Source of the DNA: Thermoplasmata archaeon
Lineage (GTDB): Archaea; Thermoplasmatota; Thermoplasmata; Thermoplasmatales; Thermoplasmataceae
Direction: 5' to 3'
Assembly: GCA_021792045.1 (NCBI GenBank)
Contig: JAJYVJ010000088.1
Location: forward strand, 1-6,875
DNA: 6,875 nt
Part shown: positions 1 to 5,834 of the stretch, piece by piece
Layout: each line of letters begins with the position of its first letter
Position numbering within the stretch: position 1 is the first letter of the stretch
Made by a program: the position numbers and the translations under genes
Notes under the pieces: model-generated
Database searches by the model: none
What the model saw: only the letters and a program-made list of their open reading frames with translations
Told to the model about the DNA's origin: nothing

Positions 1-39
1 TCCTGGAAACTATGTCGGTTACTTTTACATTTAACTTCT

Positions 40-666
40 TTAAATCGTACTTTTTCCTATATTGCTGAATTTTACTATAACCAATTTACCATCAATTTCA
101 TAGGTTTTCTTGAACCCAGGGATTTCTATTGACTCGATATCGTTCAAGCCTATCCCATGCTGGTGTTTTCCTCTCTTCGCGCTATCTCCATTCCCGATGA
201 AATTCTCATATATTATAAGAGTTCCAGCCGGTAGGTATTTTCTGGCCAGTTCCTGGAGATCCTTCTTCCCATTTCTCCAATGGTGATAGGAAAGAGATGA
301 GAATATGAGATCAAATTTTTTTGTGGTTATGAATTTACTGCTGTCACCCAACTCCCTCTTTACCCTTGGTGCAAGATAGAGTTCTTCGAATCTTCGGCTT
401 GCAATCTTCACCATGGTTGCTGAAGGATCTACGCAGGTAATTTTAGTACCTGGCAATTTCTGTGCTATAATTGCAGCTGCGATTCCAGGTCCGCTGCCTA
501 TCTCTAGAATTGAGGATGGATTCAGCGAAACCATATCTTCTAGAATTTTAGAATAAACTGCTTTATGTTTGCCCGATCTTGATGCAAAGAGTGAATAGAG
601 CCTGGCAAAGATTGGTCCAAATTCCTCTTTTTCACTAATTGCCTTTTTTTCATCCTGTGATACCAT
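40..666 (-). CDS. Class I SAM-dependent methyltransferase
   Basis: Small Rossmann-fold methyltransferase of 208 residues; the acceptor substrate cannot be told from sequence. Motif I is ILEIGSGPG (residues 53-61), the acidic residue that would hold the SAM ribose is Asp80 in CVDPS, Asp108 in LGDSS is the adenine-side position, and FDLIFSSLSYHHW (118-130) is the motif IV strand with a YHH signature in place of the NPPY of N-methylating DNA/protein enzymes, so a small-molecule substrate is more likely. An in-frame TTG at 697-699 would add 11 residues, but a TATA-like element at 701-710 places transcription start near 679, downstream of that TTG; the ATG at 664-666 has GAGAGGG just upstream and is preferred. 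The acetyltransferase gene lies 216 bp upstream, too far and with its own promoter, so this is probably a single-gene transcript. Family call firm, function unknown. Confidence 0.85.
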   Translation of the reverse strand: MVSQDEKKAISEKEEFGPIFARLYSLFASRSGKHKAVYSKILEDMVSLNPSSILEIGSGPGIAAAIIAQKLPGTKITCVDPSATMVKIASRRFEELYLAPRVKRELGDSSKFITTKKFDLIFSSLSYHHWRNGKKDLQELARKYLPAGTLIIYENFIGNGDSAKRGKHQHGIGLNDIESIEIPGFKKTYEIDGKLVIVKFSNIGKSTI

Positions 667-700
667 CCAACCCTCTCTGGTTTCAATATTGATAAGCAAT

Positions 701-710
701 ATTATACATA
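701..710 (-). promoter_or_regulatory. TATA box of the methyltransferase gene
   Basis: The minus strand reads TATGTATAAT. Its centre is about 39 bp from the ATG at 666, predicting transcription start near 679 and a short leader of about 13 nt that carries the purine-rich GAGAGGG (about 671-677) as ribosome binding site. This position argues against the upstream TTG start. Seen by eye, not tested. Confidence 0.5.
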
Positions 711-726
711 TCTGGCCCTCTTTGTA

Positions 727-882
727 TTATTTGGTAAAATGCTCCGAAGGTTGTGTAAATCCAAGGATACAGATATTTGGGCATCTCCCGTGATCACGCC
801 TATTGTCAAACTCCATTTCAAAAAATTCGAGTTCCTACCTTTATGTCACACACAAATCGCGTTCCGATAAATTTTATATGTT
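727..882. other. Intergenic spacer between acetyltransferase and methyltransferase
   Basis: This stretch holds no convincing gene. A TATA-like minus-strand sequence (CATATAAAATTT, about 868-879) lies just after the acetyltransferase stop and could start a transcript near 848. A 29-codon ORF (816 down to 727) follows it, but its codons and residues give no support for it being a gene. No RNA gene was recognised. Confidence 0.4.
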
Positions 883-1380
883 CTATTCATATTTCTTTAC
901 CATTAAACAATCGTCTCTATCTATACCCGTAACTGTGAATCCGTTTTTCAAATAAAATGAGATACCAACCTGATTTTGACTGTGCACATATAAGGTGCAT
1001 TCTGAAACGCCTCTTTCCTTCATAACTTTCTCGGCTTCTGACAGGAGGTCCCTTCCTATTTTCATGTGCGTATATTCAGGTTTTAGATATAGCCGAAGCA
1101 GCTCAGCATTGTCTTTATTTATCTTTACTTCAATAAACCCAGTCAGCTTCAAATCAACAAAAGCTCCGAGAAACAGTAAATCCGATTCGGATCTTGATCT
1201 CATTATTTCGTTCAGCAGTTTTTCCCTGGAATATTTCTCCCTTACCCAATTATAGATATATTCATCGCTGAATATCCCTGTGTACGTCCACTTCCATGAT
1301 TCTCTGGCGACTGCAATAAGTTCTTCCACGTTCTCGACAGACAGCTTCCTGATTACTGCAACCATGGGTATTGATATCAT
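883..1380 (-). CDS. PaiA-like GNAT N-acetyltransferase
   Basis: GNAT-fold acetyltransferase of 165 residues, expected to move acetyl from acetyl-CoA to an amine, possibly a polyamine as in PaiA/SSAT-like enzymes. The core segments (IRKLS, ARESWKWTYTGIF at about 25-37, LGAF at 71-74, AELLRLYLKPEYTH at 92-105, YVHSQNQVGISFYLKNGF at 131-148) closely resemble, from memory, the crystallised PaiA-like protein Ta0374 of Thermoplasma acidophilum. The pyrophosphate loop is degenerate: THMKIG stands where most GNATs have R/QxxGxG, as I recall for Ta0374 too. NxxxxxFYxKxGF (135-148) is the conserved motif B region. Start: a longer frame begins at a TTG (1438-1440), but a TATA box at 1401-1410 puts transcription start almost on the ATG at 1378-1380, giving a leaderless mRNA. 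The ATG at 1363-1365 (160 residues) aligns best with Ta0374 and is the main alternative. Confidence 0.88.
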   Translation of the reverse strand: MISIPMVAVIRKLSVENVEELIAVARESWKWTYTGIFSDEYIYNWVREKYSREKLLNEIMRSRSESDLLFLGAFVDLKLTGFIEVKINKDNAELLRLYLKPEYTHMKIGRDLLSEAEKVMKERGVSECTLYVHSQNQVGISFYLKNGFTVTGIDRDDCLMVKKYE

Positions 1381-1400
1381 TTCAGAATATTTCACATTAC

Positions 1401-1410
1401 TTTTAAATTT
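1401..1410 (-). promoter_or_regulatory. TATA box of the acetyltransferase gene
   Basis: The minus strand reads AAATTTAAAA followed by G. The centre is about 25 bp before the ATG at 1380, the spacing expected for a leaderless archaeal start. A weaker element, GAAATATT (about 1386-1393), is equally well placed for the alternative ATG at 1365, so the two start choices cannot be separated by promoter position alone. Confidence 0.5.
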
Positions 1411-1546
1411 AGTGTTATTATGAAATAAAGCCCTATTCAAGGTAGGCTTTTGTAGCAGGTCATAGAAGCATCTCTAGCCTGTAGGTTCTATTAAATCTCC
1501 AAAATTAATAGACAAAATTTTAACCGATTATTTTATCCTCTATTGC

Positions 1547-1558
1547 CCATAGCTATGG
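1547..1558. repeat. 12-bp perfect palindrome
   Basis: CCATAGCTATGG is a perfect inverted repeat in the 193-bp spacer between the transporter and the acetyltransferase. It lies about 75 bp past the transporter stop and about 170 bp before the acetyltransferase start. It is too far upstream of the acetyltransferase TATA box for an ordinary operator and is not followed by a T-run on the minus strand, so its role is open. Otherwise this spacer is AT-rich and no gene was seen in it. Confidence 0.35.
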
Positions 1559-1610
1559 AATTGAATATAATACGATTCTTTTGTAACCCAAAATATGAAA
1601 ATTGAGAATT

Positions 1611-1633
1611 TAAAAATTAGAAATAAAATAAAT
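1611..1633 (-). terminator. T-rich terminator of the transporter gene
   Basis: Directly after the transporter TGA (1634-1636) the minus strand carries several T-runs (TATTTTATTT, then AATTTTTA) with no clear hairpin. Archaeal RNA polymerase commonly stops at such oligo-T tracts, so this is the likely end of the transporter mRNA and separates it from the acetyltransferase gene. Confidence 0.5.
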
Positions 1634-2962
1634 TCAGTCGGCTTCTAGATCCATCCTATCAATGGATCTGTCCAATTTTTTCTCGCGATCCTCCTTGACA
1701 AACATAAGCAGTATGATGCCGGCAACGAAGGCTACCGATGCGTAGGCAAGGGAATCTCCCAGCCCAACAAGTGCGTTCAGTGCCCCAATTACAAATACAA
1801 GCCCAGCTCCTGCATATCTGCCCAGCGCTGTAATAAGGGCGAATCCGCCAGAACGTGCCTCAGTGGGATACACCTCTGGAACCCATAGGGAGAATACAGA
1901 GAAGTCTGCGCCCCCTATGCCCAACAACACGACTAGAATGAGGAACAAGTATAGATTGTTTGAAGTGTACGCAATGCCGAATGCCGTAACCAGTCCGACA
2001 ATCATGAAAAGCATGAAGATAGTCAGTGTAACTTTTCTCCCTAGGCTTCTGACCATATATGGCATCAAGAGACAGAAAAGTAGGGTGAACCCTGAAATTA
2101 TTGAACCTCCAAGTACAACGTACCACGTTGGAACAGTACCGCTTGGAAGAGCAACTTTAACAAGGTTTTCTATTGCCGTTGGGGCGAACAGAGTACCTCC
2201 ATAAAGGCCCGTGATAACTGGAACCATTACGAGAATAAGCAAAACACTGCTTTTTCTATATTTTTGTGAAAAGATAACCCTCAATGACATTGAAAGACTC
2301 ATTTTCGATCCCTGTTTTTCCTTCTTAAGTTTCCATACATCTGGTTCCTTTGCACTTAATCTGATATAAGCAAGTATTGCTGCAGGAATAATTCCAATAA
2401 AGAATATGTATCTCCATCCATTTGGATTTCCATTGAACGCATATAGCAAAAGCAATGGAGTTGTGACAGCTGCCAGTATAAATCCTGCGTACCAGGCACT
2501 GTGGAATCTGCCCGCCCAGATCTGTCTGCTTTTCTCAGGAAAGACCTCAGCGACTCCAGTTCCACCGATAAACCATTCCGCCCCAAGTCCGAATCCTGCG
2601 ACAAATCTAGCTATTCCAAACTCTAACACATTATATGACAGACCAGAAAAGAATGTTCCCACGGCGTAAATCAGTATTGCCAACCCAAGCATTTTCATTC
2701 TTCCGATTTTGTCTGCCATTGGCCCAAATATGAATGCGGTCCCCCATCCTACAAGGAAAATAGCAAAAAAATCAAGTCCATACGATGCAAGAAGAGACTT
2801 GCTGATCCCACTGTTTGGCAACAGAAAGCTTAACGATGCTACAAGTACGAATGCGTAGATGGTCGTGTCATATCCATCAAGGAGCCAACCAAAATAGCTG
2901 GCCCAAAACACGTGTTTTGCGGCAGGATCCATTTTATCTCCAGATAAAACAACTTCTGTCAT
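1634..2962 (-). CDS. MFS metabolite/H+ symporter (AAHS/MHS-like)
   Basis: Twelve-helix major facilitator transporter of 442 residues, the usual family length, expected in the cytoplasmic membrane and probably driven by protons. Signature motifs are all present: GWLLDGYD (25-32) in helix 1 with the paired acidic residues Asp29 and Asp32 typical of aromatic-acid and metabolite/H+ symporters; the loop 2-3 motif GPMADKIGRMK (80-90); helix 4 RFVAGFGLGAEW (119-130) with Arg119 and Glu129; a central cytoplasmic loop rich in Lys/Glu (about 203-238); the repeat motif SLGRK (306-310); and WVPEVYPTEARSGG (360-373). The family imports aromatic acids, dicarboxylates, sugar acids and similar organic acids; which one is not readable here. 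The ATG at 2962 is about 25 bp from a TATA box (leaderless); Met11 is a less likely start. Its divergent pairing with a CoA-transferase suggests import of an organic acid that is then converted to a CoA ester. Confidence 0.88.
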   Translation of the reverse strand: MTEVVLSGDKMDPAAKHVFWASYFGWLLDGYDTTIYAFVLVASLSFLLPNSGISKSLLASYGLDFFAIFLVGWGTAFIFGPMADKIGRMKMLGLAILIYAVGTFFSGLSYNVLEFGIARFVAGFGLGAEWFIGGTGVAEVFPEKSRQIWAGRFHSAWYAGFILAAVTTPLLLLYAFNGNPNGWRYIFFIGIIPAAILAYIRLSAKEPDVWKLKKEKQGSKMSLSMSLRVIFSQKYRKSSVLLILVMVPVITGLYGGTLFAPTAIENLVKVALPSGTVPTWYVVLGGSIISGFTLLFCLLMPYMVRSLGRKVTLTIFMLFMIVGLVTAFGIAYTSNNLYLFLILVVLLGIGGADFSVFSLWVPEVYPTEARSGGFALITALGRYAGAGLVFVIGALNALVGLGDSLAYASVAFVAGIILLMFVKEDREKKLDRSIDRMDLEAD

Positions 2963-2968
2963 TATGCG

Positions 2969-2980
2969 TATTACGTAATA
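2969..2980. promoter_or_regulatory. Palindromic candidate operator at the transporter start
   Basis: TATTACGTAATA is a perfect 12-bp palindrome lying between the transporter TATA box (2983-2992) and its ATG (2962), so a dimeric regulator bound here would block initiation. A related but spaced element, TTAC-AAAA-GTAA (3111-3122), lies at the divergent CoA-transferase promoter. Confidence 0.4.
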
Positions 2981-2982
2981 GA

Positions 2983-2992
2983 GATATAAATT
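2983..2992 (-). promoter_or_regulatory. TATA box of the MFS transporter gene
   Basis: The minus strand reads AATTTATATC over about this interval, a good match to the archaeal TTTATATA-type box. Its centre is about 25 bp upstream of the ATG at 2962, so the mRNA is predicted to be leaderless. Confidence 0.6.
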
Positions 2993-3052
2993 ATTTTCTA
3001 ATTGAAAATATCATTTCATAACACATCTGCCAATTAAATAGTCAGGAAAGGT

Positions 3053-3061
3053 GGAGGTGAT
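3053..3061 (+). other. Orphan perfect Shine-Dalgarno sequence
   Basis: GGAGGTGAT is a full 9-base complement of the usual archaeal 16S rRNA 3' end but is not followed by a real gene. The only downstream frame is a 7-codon one starting with TTG at 3073 and ending with TGA at 3096. It may be a chance match, a leader peptide start, or a remnant. Confidence 0.35.
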
Positions 3062-3071
3062 ATAACACCAT

Positions 3072-3110
3072 ATTGCTGACACTAATGCATTGCTGAACTG
3101 TCCATTGCTG
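3072..3110 (+). repeat. Three direct ATTGCTG repeats upstream of the CoA-transferase
   Basis: ATTGCTG occurs at 3072-3078, 3089-3095 and 3104-3110, with start-to-start distances of 17 and 15 bp; the second and third are preceded by C, the first two followed by A. The array ends about 10 bp before the probable CoA-transferase TATA element. Repeated sites in this position are typical of an activator binding region, but no regulator gene is present in the window. Confidence 0.5.
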
Positions 3111-3119
3111 TTACAAAAG

Positions 3120-3129
3120 TAATATTAGT
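3120..3129 (+). promoter_or_regulatory. Probable TATA element of the CoA-transferase gene
   Basis: TAATATTAGT is centred about 29 bp before the ATG at 3154, close to the spacing of the leaderless genes nearby. It is a poorer match than the boxes of the other genes, which would fit a promoter that depends on an activator at the upstream repeats. Confidence 0.35.
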
Positions 3130-3153
3130 ATTTCATTTCTATAAGTTACAGTT

Positions 3154-4365
3154 ATGGAAAGTCACACTCCCCTTGATGGAATTAAAGTTCTTGACCTCAC
3201 CCAGGCTATGGCTGGGCCTATGGCCACAATGCTGCTTGGAGATATTGGTGCAGAAATAGTAAAGGTTGAGCCACCTGCAGGCGACCAGTCCCGGTCTTGG
3301 GCACCACCATTCCTGAATGGCATTTCAGCATATTTTCTGAGCGTAAACAGAAACAAGAAAAGCATGGTGCTGGACCTCAAGTCCAGCGAAACTATTGATA
3401 TTATGAAGAAACTTATCGCTTGGGCAGATGTGCTTGTTGAAAATTTCAGACCGGGAACCATGGAAAAACTCGGCCTGTCATACGGTGTTGCAAAAGAAAT
3501 CAATCCCCGCCTCATATACTGCAGCCTCTCAGGGTATGGCCAGAATGGACCACAGAAAGACTGGCCCGGATACGATCTAACTGTTCTGGCAAATAGTGGA
3601 TTTCTCAGTATCAACGCTGAGGAGGGGAGATCCCCAATCAAGCCCGGTGTTCCAATAGCGGATATCATTTCAGGACTTATGGCTAACTCCGCCATATTGG
3701 GTGCATTGTATGAGAGGAAGACAAGCGGAATTGGGCAATATATCGATATGTCAATGCTTGACGCCAATTTCCTGATACTTACGAATCAACTCTTTGGCTA
3801 CTTCGCTACCGGAAAAAATCCCCGGAAACTTGGATCTGCGCATTCAAATATTGCCCCCTATCAGGTTTTCAGCACAGGCGATGGGTTCATAGCCATTTCA
3901 GTCGGGACGGATAAGCTCTGGAACGCGTTCTGCAATTGCATTAGCAGGCACGATCTAATTGATCACCCTCTATTCATAGATAATGCAAGAAGGGTACAAA
4001 ACCGGGAAAAACTTGTTACCGAACTCGAAAGGACCTTTGATCAGATGACAACATCTGACCTGTTCAAAGCACTCCTCAAGGCTGGAATACCGGCAGCTCC
4101 AATCAACTCAATTGAAGAGGCAGCAAACAGCCCACAGATCAAGGCGAGGGAAATGTTATTTACACTGGACTCTCCATATGGAAAGATACCCATGACGGGG
4201 ACACCATTCAAGATGTCAAGAACGCCTGGTAAAATATCTAAAGCTCCTCCATTACTTGGGGAAGATACTGAGTCTATACTCGCCAGTATTGGTTACAATC
4301 CGGATCAAATTGCCGACATGCTGAGTAAAGGCATAATAAACGCCAATAAGCCCAGAGTAGAATGA
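3154..4365 (+). CDS. Class III CoA-transferase (CaiB/BaiF family)
   Basis: Family III CoA-transferase of 403 residues, the normal length, acting in the cytoplasm as an interlocked dimer. It should transfer CoA from one acyl-CoA to a free carboxylic acid, activating the acid for breakdown. The N-terminal segment LDGIKVLDLTQAMAGPMATMLLGDIGAEIVKVEPP (7-41) is the classic CoA-binding start of the family, followed by GDQSR, NRNKKSMVLDLK (65-76), DVLVENFRPGTMEKLGL (92-108), GYGQNGP (127-133) and PGYD (138-141). Asp170 in PIADIISG occupies the position of the catalytic aspartate that forms the acyl-anhydride and CoA-thioester intermediates in formyl-CoA transferase (Asp169). Racemases such as AMACR share the fold, so racemase activity is a less likely alternative. 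The gene is divergent from the transporter and convergent with the DUF35 gene, with one base between stop codons. Substrate not readable. Confidence 0.92.
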   Translation: MESHTPLDGIKVLDLTQAMAGPMATMLLGDIGAEIVKVEPPAGDQSRSWAPPFLNGISAYFLSVNRNKKSMVLDLKSSETIDIMKKLIAWADVLVENFRPGTMEKLGLSYGVAKEINPRLIYCSLSGYGQNGPQKDWPGYDLTVLANSGFLSINAEEGRSPIKPGVPIADIISGLMANSAILGALYERKTSGIGQYIDMSMLDANFLILTNQLFGYFATGKNPRKLGSAHSNIAPYQVFSTGDGFIAISVGTDKLWNAFCNCISRHDLIDHPLFIDNARRVQNREKLVTELERTFDQMTTSDLFKALLKAGIPAAPINSIEEAANSPQIKAREMLFTLDSPYGKIPMTGTPFKMSRTPGKISKAPPLLGEDTESILASIGYNPDQIADMLSKGIINANKPRVE

Positions 4366-4366
4366 A

Positions 4367-4657
4367 TTAAAGTGGGTCGCAAACAGATCCATATTCATCC
4401 TGTCTTAGGTGCACGGTATCACCACTTTTCAGCTCTGTGCTGCTGCGGCAGAAACCTTTGCCGCCTCCGGTCGTACGGAACAGGACAACGTTATATTCAT
4501 CAGGCAGCTGTTCCGGCGTAGCTATGAGGTGGACGGCATCGATCACCGTGGCTGTTTCAGCGTTAATGGTAGTGAACCTATCCGATCCGCAATTTGAGCA
4601 CACTGCTCTCTTAAACAGATATTCCTGCGAGCACTTTAAACACTTATTAAATTCCAT
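4367..4657 (-). CDS. Minimal DUF35 zinc-ribbon/OB-fold protein, thiolase partner
   Basis: Short DUF35 (ChsH2-type) protein of 96 residues. Four cysteines, Cys6-Cys9 and Cys20-Cys23 (CLKC and CSNC), form the rubredoxin-like zinc ribbon; residues about 33-90 form the OB-fold, with the glycine-rich TTGGGKGF and a closing ELKSGDTVHL strand. Known DUF35 proteins bind CoA-ester enzymes: in archaea one bridges acetoacetyl-CoA thiolase and HMG-CoA synthase, and in steroid degraders ChsH2 DUF35 partners the aldolase Ltp2. Here the N-terminal helical hairpin usual in the family (total about 130 residues) is missing, as the zinc ribbon begins at residue 6. The ATG at 4655-4657 overlaps the upstream thiolase-like stop by one base (TGATG) and follows GAGGTGG (4662-4668), so the two proteins are translationally coupled, very probably a complex. 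A TTG one codon upstream is a less likely start. Confidence 0.85.
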   Translation of the reverse strand: MEFNKCLKCSQEYLFKRAVCSNCGSDRFTTINAETATVIDAVHLIATPEQLPDEYNVVLFRTTGGGKGFCRSSTELKSGDTVHLRQDEYGSVCDPL

Positions 4658-5796
4658 CAAGCCACCTCGTATACAAAGGACGTTGAGTTATTGCCAAAAC
4701 CAGCCATGCTCACACTGAAGCCAGTGTGAGCGCTATTTACCTGTCTCTTTCCTGCCTGTCCGGTCAGCTGCAAATATATCTCCGCAGTTTGAGCAACACC
4801 GCTTGCACCTATGGGGTGTCCCTTAGAGTTCAGGCCCCCGCTTGTGTTTATCGGTAACTTACCGCCAATCTGGGTTTCACCGGTTTCTAGTGCCTTCCAC
4901 CCCTCTCCTTTCTTGAAGAATCCAACATCCTCGGACTCTACTATTTCAAGGATGGAAGCCATGTCATGGAGTTCAGCAATGTCTATATCCTCAGGTTTCT
5001 TACCTGCTTTCCTGAAAGCTTTCTTTGCGGATTCTCTAACCGAATCAATGGTTGTAAAAGAATCCCGGGATGTGATAGATGAAACTCCTGAACTTGAACC
5101 CGATCCTGTTACCTTTACCCTTTTACTGCTTAAACTTGCGCTGTGATCATCACTGGTTAACAAAAGACTTACCGCTCCATCGCTTACAGGGCAGTACTCA
5201 AAAATCCTGAGCGGATCTGCAATAATTTTTGAGTTCATCACCTTATCAAGGGTAACCTCTGCCTGGAAATGGGCATAAGGATTCAGTGCACCATTGTGAT
5301 GATTCTTTACCGCCACGGAGGCGATGCTCTCTCTTGACGGAGAGAACTCCTTTATGTAGGATCGTGCCATGAAAGCAGCTAGGGAAGGAAGCGAAGGACC
5401 TCCTGCCCTTTCCTCCGGCGGAAGAAGGGAAGCAATGATACTTGTCGACTTCTTAGAAGGATAGCCAGTCATCTTTTCAGTTCCTATGACCATCACGTTT
5501 CTGGCTTCCCCAGAAGCGACAAGAGAACTTGCAACGAGTAGCGCAGAGCCGCCGCTTCCGCTGGTATTATCAACCCTCACAGAGGGAATGTTGTTCAACC
5601 CAAGGTGAGTTGTTAACAAGTTGTTGAGCCCTGAAATCCCATTGAACTCCCCAGAGTACGAGTTGGATACCACTACAAAATCTATGTCATCATTGAATTT
5701 TTTAACTATGGGGAGCGCCGATTCGGACGAAATGGCAAAGATATCCTCATCTCTCTTGCCAAATCTTGCAAAATTTGCTGCTACAATTGATACCAT
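4657..5796 (-). CDS. Thiolase-fold protein lacking the nucleophilic cysteine (SCP-x/archaeal type)
   Basis: Thiolase-superfamily protein of 379 residues, full length, of the SCP-x/archaeal branch that works with DUF35 proteins. Conserved parts: SNSYSGE (44-50), GTEKMTGYP (105-113), FMARSYIKEF (142-151), DPLRIFEYCPVSDGAVSLLL (194-213), ELHDMASILE (275-284, His277), NTSGGLNSKGHPIGASG (317-333, His327) and SMAGFGNNS (363-371). The nucleophile region RVDNTSGSGGSALL (74-87) has Ser79 (codon AGC at 5560-5562) where active thiolases have Cys; the HDCF cysteine is Met279, and no CxG cysteine is seen. Cys202 is the only cysteine. Ordinary acetyl-CoA acetyltransferase activity is therefore doubtful; a retro-aldolase or a scaffolding role are options. 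The ATG at 5796 lies about 25 bp from a TATA box inside the 38-bp gap after the SDR gene. It forms a coupled operon with the DUF35 gene. Confidence 0.88.
   Translation of the reverse strand: MVSIVAANFARFGKRDEDIFAISSESALPIVKKFNDDIDFVVVSNSYSGEFNGISGLNNLLTTHLGLNNIPSVRVDNTSGSGGSALLVASSLVASGEARNVMVIGTEKMTGYPSKKSTSIIASLLPPEERAGGPSLPSLAAFMARSYIKEFSPSRESIASVAVKNHHNGALNPYAHFQAEVTLDKVMNSKIIADPLRIFEYCPVSDGAVSLLLTSDDHSASLSSKRVKVTGSGSSSGVSSITSRDSFTTIDSVRESAKKAFRKAGKKPEDIDIAELHDMASILEIVESEDVGFFKKGEGWKALETGETQIGGKLPINTSGGLNSKGHPIGASGVAQTAEIYLQLTGQAGKRQVNSAHTGFSVSMAGFGNNSTSFVYEVA
4662..4668 (-). promoter_or_regulatory. Shine-Dalgarno site of the DUF35 gene
   Basis: The minus strand reads GAGGTGG inside the last codons of the thiolase-like gene, four bases before the ATG at 4657. 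It decides the ATG start and shows translation reinitiation or coupling. Most first-of-operon genes here look leaderless, whereas this internal gene has a strong ribosome binding site, a known division of labour in Thermoplasma-like archaea. Confidence 0.7.
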
Positions 5797-5815
5797 AAAA
5801 TGTTAAATGAAACTG

Positions 5816-5825
5816 TATTATAAAA
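5816..5825 (-). promoter_or_regulatory. TATA box of the thiolase-like/DUF35 operon
   Basis: The minus strand reads TTTTATAATA, centred about 25 bp before the ATG at 5796, giving a predicted leaderless mRNA. It sits in the short gap following the SDR stop codon (5835-5837), so the thiolase-like/DUF35 pair can be transcribed apart from the SDR gene even though all are on the same strand. Confidence 0.6.
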
Positions 5826-5834
5826 TCATGCTAC

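Noticed and set aside
727..816. A 29-codon minus-strand ORF (starting MEFDNRRDHG) with a TATA-like element upstream
   Set aside because: It is too short, has no ribosome binding site or leaderless spacing, and shows no recognisable motif; an ORF of this size is expected by chance.
1441..1633. Possible tRNA or small RNA in the spacer (a GGTTC stretch near 1487)
   Set aside because: No acceptor stem, anticodon arm or T-loop consensus can be built around it.
1863..2204. Plus-strand open frame inside the transporter gene (113 codons)
   Set aside because: Shadow of the MFS gene; low-complexity composition with no family features.
3003..3018. TGAAA-N6-TTTCA inverted repeat upstream of the transporter TATA box
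   Set aside because: Arms are only 5 bp of AT-rich sequence in an AT-rich region; this is expected by chance.
3162..3767. A 201-codon open frame antisense to the CoA-transferase
   Set aside because: The plus-strand frame is an unmistakable family III CoA-transferase; the antisense frame is a by-product of its codon use and has no domain.
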